NCBI GenBank assembly: GCA_025941565.1
Contig: JAPCYN010000022.1
Coordinates: 1 to 53,995 of the forward strand
DNA length: 53,995 nucleotides
Source of the DNA: Legionella sp. 515359
GTDB lineage: Bacteria; Pseudomonadota; Gammaproteobacteria; Legionellales; Legionellaceae
Direction: 5' to 3'
A model generated the notes under the pieces. The model saw only the letters and a list, made by a program, of their open reading frames with translations, searched no databases and was not told where the DNA came from. Positions 1 to 7,162 of the stretch are shown here, piece by piece. The position numbers and the translations under genes are program-made. Numbering within the stretch: the first letter of the stretch is position 1; each line of letters begins with the position of its first letter.

Positions 1-281
1 ACTACAATCAGTCTGTTTAAATGAGTTGAGTTTTTCATGGATATTTATCCATCTGTAGCCAAGGTGGAGGCAAAGCCATAACCCGGGTTTTATTGCACAA
101 GAACTCCCAGGTTCCGGCTTTGCCTTAATACCATTAAGTTAATGAATTAACCTTACCGCGGGACGTAAACAAAAAACGTTTATCCCTTAACTTAATGGCA
201 GTACGGCTTTGCCTCCACCTTGGCTACAGATGGATAAATATCCATGAAAAACTCAACTCATTTAAACAGACTGATTGTAGT
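1..281. repeat. Perfect 77-bp inverted repeat flanking the ftsI start (arms 1-77 and 205-281)
   Basis: Bases 1-77 are the exact reverse complement of 205-281. The right arm contains the region just upstream of ftsI, its ATG at 244 and the first 38 coding bases. The left arm is therefore a backwards copy of the beginning of a gene. The 127-base spacer holds a second, shorter inverted repeat (131-142 with 187-198, 12 bp), and GGCTTTGCC recurs at 117. No gene is visible in 1-243. A perfect mirror that runs into coding sequence and starts exactly at base 1 is typical of a contig-end or amplification artefact, but a real hairpin cannot be excluded. Confidence 0.95.
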
Positions 282-1914
282 ATCTACCTTTTTTTCATTG
301 CTTTTATTCATTTTGATTTGGCGTATGGTTGATCTCACCGTACTCCATCGCCAATTTCTGCAAGGTCAAGGTAATGCTCGTAGTTTACGTGTTGTAGACA
401 TTCCTGCACATCGTGGGATGATTATGGACAGAAATGGTACGCCTTTGGCAATTAGTACTCCTGTGGAATCAGTTTGGGTAAATCCTAAAGAATTTTCACC
501 GGATAAAGAACAATTCATGTCCTTGGCTGAATATCTGAATTTGACTCCTAAACAGCTCAGCAGAAAAATAGTAGATGCAGAAAACAAAGAATTAGAATTT
601 CTCTATTTACAAAGGCAATTGCCGCCTCCTTTAGCTAAAAAAATAAAAGCACTAAAAATTCCGGGCGTTAATTTTCAAAAAGAATTCAAACGTTATTACC
701 CTGATTCAGACAGCATTTCCCAGTTGGTTGGATTTACTAATGTGGATGATCAAGGTTTGGAAGGAATTGAGCTTGCGTACCAGGATTGGCTGAAGGGTGT
801 TGTCGGGAAAAAAAGAGTAATTAAAGATCGCTTGGGACGAATTATTGACGAGTTAGGTGTCATAAAACAACCACGTCCTGGACGTGATATGACTTTGAGT
901 ATTGATAGGCGTTTACAATATTTGGCATACAGTGAATTAAATAAAACGGTTGAAGAGTTTGCTGCAAAATCCGGTTCTGTTGTCGTTGTTGATACTGAAA
1001 ACGGTGAAATTTTAGCTATGGCTAATGTCCCTTCTTATAATCCCAATTCGCGCGGACGCTACGATAAAGATACTTATAGAAATAGAGCAGTCACCGATAC
1101 ATTTGAACCCGGTTCAGTCATCAAGACGTTTAGTATCGCCAGTGCATTGGAAACGGGCTTATTTACACCATCGACGATTATCGATACCAATCCAAGCTGG
1201 ATGATTGTTCATGGTCGTACAGTTCGTGATATTCATAATTATGGTGTCCTTGATGTAACAGGTGTATTACAACACTCAAGTAACGTCGGGGTAACAAAGA
1301 TGGTTTTAGCAAGCCCTCCAGAACAATTCATTGGATTACTGCAACGTTGTGGTTTTGGACAACGCACCGAGAGCACATATCCGGGGGAAAGTGAAGGCGG
1401 AATTGTTAATGTTAAAGATGCCAACCCTTTTGTATTGGCTACCTTGAGTTTTGGTTATGGTCTATCAGTTACTGCGTTGCAATTAGCTAAGGCCAATATG
1501 GTTTTTGCGAATCACGGTAAGCTGATTCCAGTGACTTTATTGCATAATGACCCACCAACACCAGGCGAGCAGGTCATGAAACCAAATACAGCGCAACAGG
1601 TTTTATCCATGATGGAAGCTGTTTTGGGTAAAGATGGTACTGGAAAAGCAGCAAGGGTGCCGGGTTATCGCGTAGCAGGAAAAACAGGGACTGCACGTGT
1701 AGCAGGAAAAGATGGCTATAAAGACAGAAGATATACTGCAAGTTTTATAGGTATTGCACCGGTTTCAAAGCCAAAGTTTGTTGTAGTTGTCATCATTCAT
1801 GAACCTTCTCGTAAAGGTTATTATGCTGCAGCAGTTGCCGCTCCCTTGTTTGCTAAAGTGATGTCGGGAGCCTTGCGATTGTTTAACATCCCTACGGATG
1901 AGTTGGTAGGATAA
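244..1914 (+). CDS. ftsI: Peptidoglycan D,D-transpeptidase FtsI (PBP3)
   Basis: This is the septal class B penicillin-binding protein. It cross-links peptidoglycan at the division site as part of the FtsQLBWI divisome and is anchored in the inner membrane. One N-terminal membrane segment (about residues 10-30) is followed by the PBP-dimer domain and the transpeptidase domain. The penicillin-binding motifs are all present and in order: SxxK with nucleophile Ser291 (PGSVIK), SSN at 345-347 and KTG at 480-482. The 556 residues match the family. The ATG at 244 opens a typical short cytoplasmic head, although its upstream Shine-Dalgarno is weak and lies inside the inverted repeat. murE follows on the same strand, as in a division and cell wall cluster; ftsL and rsmH would be expected upstream but lie outside the window. 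Confidence 0.97.
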   Translation: MKNSTHLNRLIVVSTFFSLLLFILIWRMVDLTVLHRQFLQGQGNARSLRVVDIPAHRGMIMDRNGTPLAISTPVESVWVNPKEFSPDKEQFMSLAEYLNLTPKQLSRKIVDAENKELEFLYLQRQLPPPLAKKIKALKIPGVNFQKEFKRYYPDSDSISQLVGFTNVDDQGLEGIELAYQDWLKGVVGKKRVIKDRLGRIIDELGVIKQPRPGRDMTLSIDRRLQYLAYSELNKTVEEFAAKSGSVVVVDTENGEILAMANVPSYNPNSRGRYDKDTYRNRAVTDTFEPGSVIKTFSIASALETGLFTPSTIIDTNPSWMIVHGRTVRDIHNYGVLDVTGVLQHSSNVGVTKMVLASPPEQFIGLLQRCGFGQRTESTYPGESEGGIVNVKDANPFVLATLSFGYGLSVTALQLAKANMVFANHGKLIPVTLLHNDPPTPGEQVMKPNTAQQVLSMMEAVLGKDGTGKAARVPGYRVAGKTGTARVAGKDGYKDRRYTASFIGIAPVSKPKFVVVVIIHEPSRKGYYAAAVAAPLFAKVMSGALRLFNIPTDELVG

Positions 1915-1963
1915 ATTTCGGCAGTAAGATTAAAGATCTTTTAATTGGAGCCTGAGTGCTGTG

Positions 1964-1979
1964 TAACCTGGGTACAGAG
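1964..1979 (+). repeat. REP-like repeat copy (TAACCTGGGT core)
   Basis: TAACCTGGGTACAGAG lies between ftsI and murE and is close to the TAGCCTGGGT core seen at 50199 and 53983 and to TAGCTTGGGT at 29771. The open frame of murE runs backwards through it to a TTG at 1945. That supports the downstream ATG at 2074 as the true murE start. Confidence 0.5.
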
Positions 1980-2073
1980 TTTTATGAAAATGAATCAATT
2001 TCTCAATCCCGGTCCCGCTACACTGCACGCAGACTACAAAGCACCTACTTTTGAACTGATTAGGAACCAAGTG

Positions 2074-3525
2074 ATGAAACTCTCACAATTATTAAAACCT
2101 TGGATGCATCACATCAAATCGGATTGTATTATTACCGGTCTTGAAAATGACAGTCGCCGTATTCAACCAGGGGATTTATTTGTGGCTTATGCAGGTGCAG
2201 CAGCTGATGGTCGCTTATTTATTAATAAGGCTGTTTCTGCGGGTGCAGTTGCTGTTGCTTATGAGCCGATCCATTTTCCCAAGGACTGTGTTTTACCGGA
2301 ATCAATCCCTTGCATTCCTGTGCCGGACTTAGCGACACAGCTTGCCGCGATTGCAAAACAGTTTTATGACGATCCCGGTCGTTTCTTAACTGTAACGGGA
2401 GTTACTGGAACGAACGGTAAAACAACAATTGCGTACCAATTAGCTCAGGCCCATCATTTACTGGGGCAGGGAGCAGCATATATAGGTACTATTGGTCAAG
2501 GCAATGTAGATAAACTCCAATTGTTGGATAATACAACTCCTGACTCACTTTGTTTGCAGAAGCTATTACATCATTATAAAAATCAAGGTCTCAAACAAGT
2601 CTGTATGGAAGTGTCTTCTCATGCATTAGCGCAACATCGAGTGGATGCAATTGAGTTCAAGCAGGCTGTGTTTACCAATCTAACACTGGATCATCTGGAT
2701 TATCATACCAGTATGGAAAATTATGCTGCTGCAAAAGCAAAGTTGTTTGCCAGGGAATCATTGCAATGGGCAATTATTAATCAAGATGATGCTTATCAAA
2801 ATATGATGGCTGCAGCAGTTAAGCCTCATGTTAAGAAATTAACTTATGGCATACATCTGAATTGTGATGTACGAGCCGTAGATTGGTCTATGGATATAAA
2901 GGGAACAGAAATTGAAGTGCACTCTCCATGGGGGCAGCATCAACTAAGGATAAAAGCCCTGGGACAATTTAATATTTACAATAGCTTGGCCCTATTTAGT
3001 AGTTTATTGGCTTCTGATTACGCACCAGCACAGATTATAGAGGTAATGGCACAATTAAAAGCAGCCCCCGGGCGAATGGAAATTATTTCCCATGCTCCCT
3101 ACGTGCTTGTTGATTACGCACATACTCCCGATGCTTTGGAGAATGTCTTAATGACTCTAAATCAATTAAAAAAAGGACGTTTATGGGTGGTATTTGGGTG
3201 TGGAGGTGACAGAGATAAAACCAAAAGACCGGTGATGGGAAAGGTTGCCAGTGAGCTTGCTGATCACATCGTAATTACCAGTGATAATCCACGTACAGAA
3301 GATCCATTGGTGATCGTTGATGAGATAGCACATGGCATTTCAAAGTCATCCAATGTCATTCAACTCGTTAATCGTGAAGAAGCAATTGCTTACGCTTTAA
3401 ATCAAGCGGATAAAAATGATGTTATTCTCATTGCAGGCAAAGGACACGAAGCCTATCAGCAGGTTGGTACAATAAAGCATGCTTTTTCGGATCAGGATGT
3501 AGTAAAAAGATTAATTGAGAAATAA
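2074..3525 (+). CDS. murE: UDP-MurNAc-L-Ala-D-Glu:meso-diaminopimelate ligase MurE
   Basis: This cytoplasmic Mur ligase adds meso-diaminopimelate to UDP-MurNAc-L-Ala-D-Glu using ATP. The ATP-binding motif TGTNGKTT is at residues 111-118. The DNPR motif at 404-407 is the established signature for diaminopimelate rather than lysine. I start the gene at the ATG at 2074, giving 483 residues, the usual length; AGGA lies about 9 bases upstream. The frame stays open upstream to a TTG at 1945, but that stretch encodes no Mur domain and crosses a repeat. murF, the usual next gene, is not downstream; the next gene is convergent. Confidence 0.95.
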   Translation: MKLSQLLKPWMHHIKSDCIITGLENDSRRIQPGDLFVAYAGAAADGRLFINKAVSAGAVAVAYEPIHFPKDCVLPESIPCIPVPDLATQLAAIAKQFYDDPGRFLTVTGVTGTNGKTTIAYQLAQAHHLLGQGAAYIGTIGQGNVDKLQLLDNTTPDSLCLQKLLHHYKNQGLKQVCMEVSSHALAQHRVDAIEFKQAVFTNLTLDHLDYHTSMENYAAAKAKLFARESLQWAIINQDDAYQNMMAAAVKPHVKKLTYGIHLNCDVRAVDWSMDIKGTEIEVHSPWGQHQLRIKALGQFNIYNSLALFSSLLASDYAPAQIIEVMAQLKAAPGRMEIISHAPYVLVDYAHTPDALENVLMTLNQLKKGRLWVVFGCGGDRDKTKRPVMGKVASELADHIVITSDNPRTEDPLVIVDEIAHGISKSSNVIQLVNREEAIAYALNQADKNDVILIAGKGHEAYQQVGTIKHAFSDQDVVKRLIEK

Positions 3526-3534
3526 ATTACCGAA

Positions 3535-3581
3535 ACCCGGGATTCTATGAACAGTGTTCCCGGGTCAGGCTGCATTTTTTT
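3535..3581 (+). terminator. Rho-independent-type terminator after murE
   Basis: ACCCGGGA (3535-3542) pairs with TCCCGGGT (3558-3565) around a 15-base loop. Nine bases further on is a run of seven T (3575-3581). It sits between murE and a convergent gene whose stop codon overlaps the T run. The distance from stem to T run is longer than ideal, and the CCCGGG sequence resembles the repeat family of this genome. Confidence 0.5.
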
Positions 3582-3996
3582 AGTGCGCTTTATGGATGTA
3601 TTGCTTGAACTTCATTGGTGACATTTCTTCATAGCCTTTGATTGCTACTGCAAAAAGCTCCGGATTACCTGTTTCGTAGATACAAACTACTTCATTATCC
3701 TTACCGGACTCAGGGATTCCTGGAGCAGTCAAGTCAGCTAAAATATCATTAGCTATATCTATTGTATCTTCTTCAGACTCCGCTTCTACCGGTCCAATAG
3801 CAAATCCCCAACTTGAAGAGGTATTGTAGTGATTGACGGAATAGCCAATATAATAGTTATAAGCCATCTGTGATGCCATTGTTATTCCTACAGCTTGAAT
3901 ATCACTCAGTTTGGGGCAGACACTTTCGTCTGCAAAGGCAGAGCCAGTACAAACCAATGCAGCTGCAAAAGAGGCTAATTTCAATTTTAAAGACAT
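3580..3996 (-). CDS. Small secreted protein of unknown function (copy 1 of a tandem pair)
   Basis: The protein has 138 residues with a clear Sec signal peptide: a basic start, a hydrophobic stretch rich in Ala, and a likely cut after GSAFA near residue 22. The mature part is acidic and has two cysteines, one near the N-terminus (VCPKLSD) and one near the C-terminus (VVCIYETGNP), which could form a disulphide in the periplasm. Marked motifs are WGFAIGPVEA and a C-terminal SPMKFKQY. The neighbour at 4085-4495 is related over its whole length and has the same orientation, so this is a gene duplication. Length, signal peptide and cysteine pair bring to mind the small Legionella DUF4949/Hbp-type secreted proteins, but I cannot confirm that and assign no function. 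Confidence 0.8.
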   Translation of the reverse strand: MSLKLKLASFAAALVCTGSAFADESVCPKLSDIQAVGITMASQMAYNYYIGYSVNHYNTSSSWGFAIGPVEAESEEDTIDIANDILADLTAPGIPESGKDNEVVCIYETGNPELFAVAIKGYEEMSPMKFKQYIHKAH

Positions 3997-4084
3997 AGTA
4001 TAACTCCTTGTTCGATCTAATTATTCCCAGTTAATTCCAGGTTGGATTTTTTTACCAACCTGAGCTAAATATTTATTTTTTGTT

Positions 4085-4495
4085 TTATTTGTGAGCCTTC
4101 TGCAAGTATTGTTTTAATTTCATTGGGCTAATTGCGTAATCTCTCACAGCAATAGAATAAACATAAGGATTACCCGTGTCATACAAACAAACTAATGTGT
4201 CACGATCAAGTTCCAAAGGAAATCCAGGAGTAGTCATGTTATTTAAAATTCCATTTGAAGCATCTAATGCATCGTCTTCTGTATCTGCTTCTACTGGTCC
4301 AATAGCAAAGCCCCAAGTAGCAGAATTGAACTGATTGATAGAGAAACCAATGAAATAGTTATTGCCAATCTGTTGAACGTCTGAGATTCCTTCTGCTTGA
4401 AGATCACTCAAAGTTGGACACGCGTCATTTGCGAAAGCAGAACCAGCAAGAACTAATGCTGCTGCGAAAGTTGATAATTTGACTCCTAAAGACAT
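4085..4495 (-). CDS. Small secreted protein of unknown function (copy 2 of a tandem pair)
   Basis: The protein has 136 residues with a signal peptide ending in GSAFA. The mature part has the same plan as its downstream neighbour: an N-terminal Cys (ACPTLSDLQ), the shared block WGFAIGPVEA, a C-terminal Cys (LVCLYDTGNP) and the ending SPMKLKQY. AGGAG just upstream of the ATG (AAAGGAGTATGTGCTATG) gives a good ribosome site. About 88 bases separate it from copy 1, and the two may be cotranscribed. The mature domains have diverged substantially while the signal peptide and the motif around the tryptophan are held, which suggests an old duplication under selection. Function unknown. Confidence 0.8.
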   Translation of the reverse strand: MSLGVKLSTFAAALVLAGSAFANDACPTLSDLQAEGISDVQQIGNNYFIGFSINQFNSATWGFAIGPVEADTEDDALDASNGILNNMTTPGFPLELDRDTLVCLYDTGNPYVYSIAVRDYAISPMKLKQYLQKAHK

Positions 4496-4624
4496 AGCAC
4501 ATACTCCTTTGTTTTTTTAAAAATCGGAAAAAGAGTATCATTTGGTTTCCTAATTTACAATGGAGAGCTTTAGATTTAATTTGGGGCATTAAGTAAGCAA
4601 TTTGGTCTCTAATTGATTTGATTT

Positions 4625-5692
4625 TTATATGCCAAGCAATAATTTTGTTTTATCGTTCAAAATAGAATCCACTGGGTATTGAGAGAAATCATGGCGTGTT
4701 TGATGATTTTTACGCAAATTTAAGAAAGCGGCTTTCTTATCTGAAGCATGTTTTAACGATAAGGTTTCTTCGAGAGGATTATAAATTTCTAATACAGATT
4801 CGTACCATAATTTGTCTTTTTCCAAGCGGACAACTTGGGTTAACTCAGGCGCTGCAAATTGTGGCAGAGGCAGACCTTCAATTTGGTGCAAAGCGGAACT
4901 AACCATAGCAACAGCAGCATATTTCGCTTCAAGACTATGACCGGCAATATGCGGGGTACATATTGTGGATTTATCGACAACACGTTTGTCGATATCCGGT
5001 TCATTAAGGTACACATCGGTGCAATAGGTTAGTGGTTTTGGGGAGTGAAGAAGTTCTTCCTCATTAACAATTCCACCTCGAGCCGCATTGATAATAACGC
5101 AACCGGGTTTTAATTGATCAAGAACATTTTGATTAATCAAATTGGCACTAGGATGCGATTGAGTATGATGCAATTCAGCATGGATGCAGAGCAAATCAAC
5201 TTGATACAACTCCTCTAAGCGACAACTTTGAAACGCGGATTCACGTTCCGCCCTGGGGGGGTCGTAGGTGAGTATTTCAAAATGAGCTGCTTGCAAACGT
5301 GCAGCGACCTGAGTGCCTACTTTTCCAAGGCCGATAATGCCTGCTTTGTTCCCGGGAACAAGATGTTGTTGTTCCAGGAAAGCAAGACAAGCGACAACAT
5401 AATCAGCAACCGCTCGTGCATTAGAACCTTTGGCATCAATTATTTGAATATTTTGGGAGTTGAGCCAACGGTGATCCAGATGATCCGTGCCGCTGCTCGC
5501 GGTAGCAACATAGCGTAAACAATGATTTTTTAATAAAGATTGATTTACTTTTAGAGCAGCGCGGCAAAGCAGAACGTCTTGCCCAGGAAGTAACTGAGCA
5601 ATTTCATCGGGGCGCTCATATCTCCTTAACTGAAAGGGCTTAGGGAACGCTTGCGCCAATCCAGGAAGAGAGGCATCAGCAAGAATGTTCAT
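4625..5692 (-). CDS. pdxB: Erythronate-4-phosphate dehydrogenase PdxB
   Basis: This NAD-dependent D-2-hydroxyacid dehydrogenase carries out the second step of the DXP-dependent pyridoxal phosphate pathway, oxidising 4-phosphoerythronate. The N-terminal [11 protein letters not shown] and a C-terminal extension after the catalytic core distinguish PdxB from SerA-like enzymes. The Rossmann motif GIIGLGKVG is followed by the catalytic Arg in NAARGGIV, the Glu in LNEPDID and the His in TPHIAGHS. The 355 residues suit the family. It stands alone on the minus strand between the small secreted proteins and the M50 protease. Confidence 0.93.
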   Translation of the reverse strand: MNILADASLPGLAQAFPKPFQLRRYERPDEIAQLLPGQDVLLCRAALKVNQSLLKNHCLRYVATASSGTDHLDHRWLNSQNIQIIDAKGSNARAVADYVVACLAFLEQQHLVPGNKAGIIGLGKVGTQVAARLQAAHFEILTYDPPRAERESAFQSCRLEELYQVDLLCIHAELHHTQSHPSANLINQNVLDQLKPGCVIINAARGGIVNEEELLHSPKPLTYCTDVYLNEPDIDKRVVDKSTICTPHIAGHSLEAKYAAVAMVSSALHQIEGLPLPQFAAPELTQVVRLEKDKLWYESVLEIYNPLEETLSLKHASDKKAAFLNLRKNHQTRHDFSQYPVDSILNDKTKLLLGI

Positions 5693-5765
5693 AGTCAGTG
5701 CTTACTCCACATCAGTGAGATCTACCTTCTAAAGTTTTGATGTTGAAAGGTAAAATTATTAACCT

Positions 5766-6425
5766 TTATATTTTAAAAATAGCACTTAGTGTTATGAGTC
5801 CCAGATTGATTAGTGGGGTTAATATCATGCCCAGAACGCCGGTAAACACTAAAAGAATTAGAATAAAGAATCCATAAGGTTCTATTTTTGCGTAGGCCAT
5901 AGCCTGTTTAGGCGGTAAAAGGCTACTTACCACTCGACTGCCATCCAGAGGTGGGATGGGGAGTAAATTTAATGCAGCCAGAATCAAATTAATAAATATT
6001 CCTGCTTGGGCAGTCGCATAAAGAAAAAGCACCGCCATCGAGGTTCTGGGATTTAGAATGATTGCGATTTTGTCACAAGCAGCCCATAAAAACGCCATGA
6101 AAATATTCGCAAAAGGTCCAGCAAGAGTGACCAGGATCATGTCACGTCGAGGGTGACGAAATTGGTTCGAATTAATTGGGACAGGTTTTGCATAACCAAT
6201 GACAAAATTAAATTGAGTTAAGATACCCACCATTAAAGGTATGAGTACAGTACCTATAGGGTCAACATGACGAAGAGGATTTAAACTTAATCGACCAAAC
6301 ATTTTTGCCGTAGTATCACCGCAACGATATGCAACATAAGCATGGGCTGCTTCATGTAATGTGATGGCAAGCAAAATGGGAATGGCCCAAATACATATTT
6401 TTTGGATCAAAGTAAATTCTATCAT
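5766..6425 (-). CDS. Site-2-protease-like M50 family membrane metalloprotease
   Basis: This is a small polytopic inner-membrane protein of about 219 residues from the ATG at 6425; the frame extends two codons further to a TTG. The zinc-binding HEAAH is at residues 24-28 in the first membrane helix. The third ligand is expected at Asp161 in NLLPIPPLDG. It has no PDZ domain, unlike RseP, and so matches the short S2P/M50 group found next to housekeeping genes in many proteobacteria. The substrate is unknown. Proteins of this group cleave within the membrane. Confidence 0.85.
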   Translation of the reverse strand: MIEFTLIQKICIWAIPILLAITLHEAAHAYVAYRCGDTTAKMFGRLSLNPLRHVDPIGTVLIPLMVGILTQFNFVIGYAKPVPINSNQFRHPRRDMILVTLAGPFANIFMAFLWAACDKIAIILNPRTSMAVLFLYATAQAGIFINLILAALNLLPIPPLDGSRVVSSLLPPKQAMAYAKIEPYGFFILILLVFTGVLGMILTPLINLGLITLSAIFKI

Positions 6426-6607
6426 TAACAAAACGGACCAGTAATCAATGTATTCTGATTCTATCGAATAGTTGCTTCCAATAACAAGTAAAAAGGATCT
6501 AAAGATACTCTATCTATCCTGAAGGATTGACTTATTAACCTTTTTCTATCTAGCATTTTGCACTAAAATTCGCCACCTAACTCATTGATTAAATTAAAAT
6601 CAGAAAG

Positions 6608-6636
6608 TTGATTGGTTGATCTGCGCATGATAAGAT
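6608..6636 (+). promoter_or_regulatory. Candidate sigma-70 promoter for the 6670-10024 unit
   Basis: TTGATT (6608-6613) and TAAGAT (6631-6636) are separated by exactly 17 bases and lie 34 bases before the ATG at 6670. Each hexamer matches four of six consensus positions, so this is only a plausible promoter. A good ribosome site (TAGGAGACAAAATG) follows. Confidence 0.35.
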
Positions 6637-6669
6637 CCTGGCCCAAATTTAACTAGTCTAGGAGACAAA

Positions 6670-7140
6670 ATGCCAGTTTTGAATAAATTAACCCCTGATC
6701 TTAAGAATGCTTTAGGTCAAATGAGTAATCTTGCATCTCGATATGATGTGCTACTTGAAAAAAGCAAAAGTGAATCGCTTCGAGATAATCAAGAGGCAAT
6801 TAACTATGTTGATGATGTAATTAAACGATATCAAACACTCAAAGCAACATCTCCTCGCACATCAGATTTACAAGCAAAAAAAGAATCTTATCTTGACTTG
6901 GTAAAACAACACGCTGCTGAAATCAGTGTGTACTCGTTTTCTAAACCAACAGATATAGGCTCTCGACTCAAACAACTCGATTTTGCACCCGATGCAATTG
7001 CCGAAATTACTAAAAAAATAGAACAAGCAGGAGGAGATGAGGACACCTTCGCAATTCTCTTGTCATCATTTATTACCAGCGAACTCATATTGTCAGATTG
7101 TGGTGGTAGCCATAATCATGGACATCGTAGTCGCTTTTAA
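6670..7140 (+). CDS. Hypothetical protein, alpha-helical, first gene of a two-gene unit
   Basis: The protein has 156 residues and I recognise no domain. The sequence is rich in charged and helix-forming residues, with no signal peptide or membrane segment. The tail contains a Cys-Gly-Gly and a histidine-rich SHNHGHRSRF, which could bind metal. The ribosome site is strong (AGGAG, 6 bases before the ATG). The next gene starts 22 bases after the stop, in the same direction, so the two are probably cotranscribed. A partner or adaptor role for the large downstream protein is possible but is inference only. Confidence 0.75.
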   Translation: MPVLNKLTPDLKNALGQMSNLASRYDVLLEKSKSESLRDNQEAINYVDDVIKRYQTLKATSPRTSDLQAKKESYLDLVKQHAAEISVYSFSKPTDIGSRLKQLDFAPDAIAEITKKIEQAGGDEDTFAILLSSFITSELILSDCGGSHNHGHRSRF

Positions 7141-7162
7141 ATTCGTGTAATAGGGAGCGGTC

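Noticed and set aside
1945-2073. Longer MurE N-terminus starting at TTG 1945
   Set aside because: The extra 43 codons cross a repeat copy and match no Mur domain; ATG 2074 gives the usual length and has AGGA upstream.
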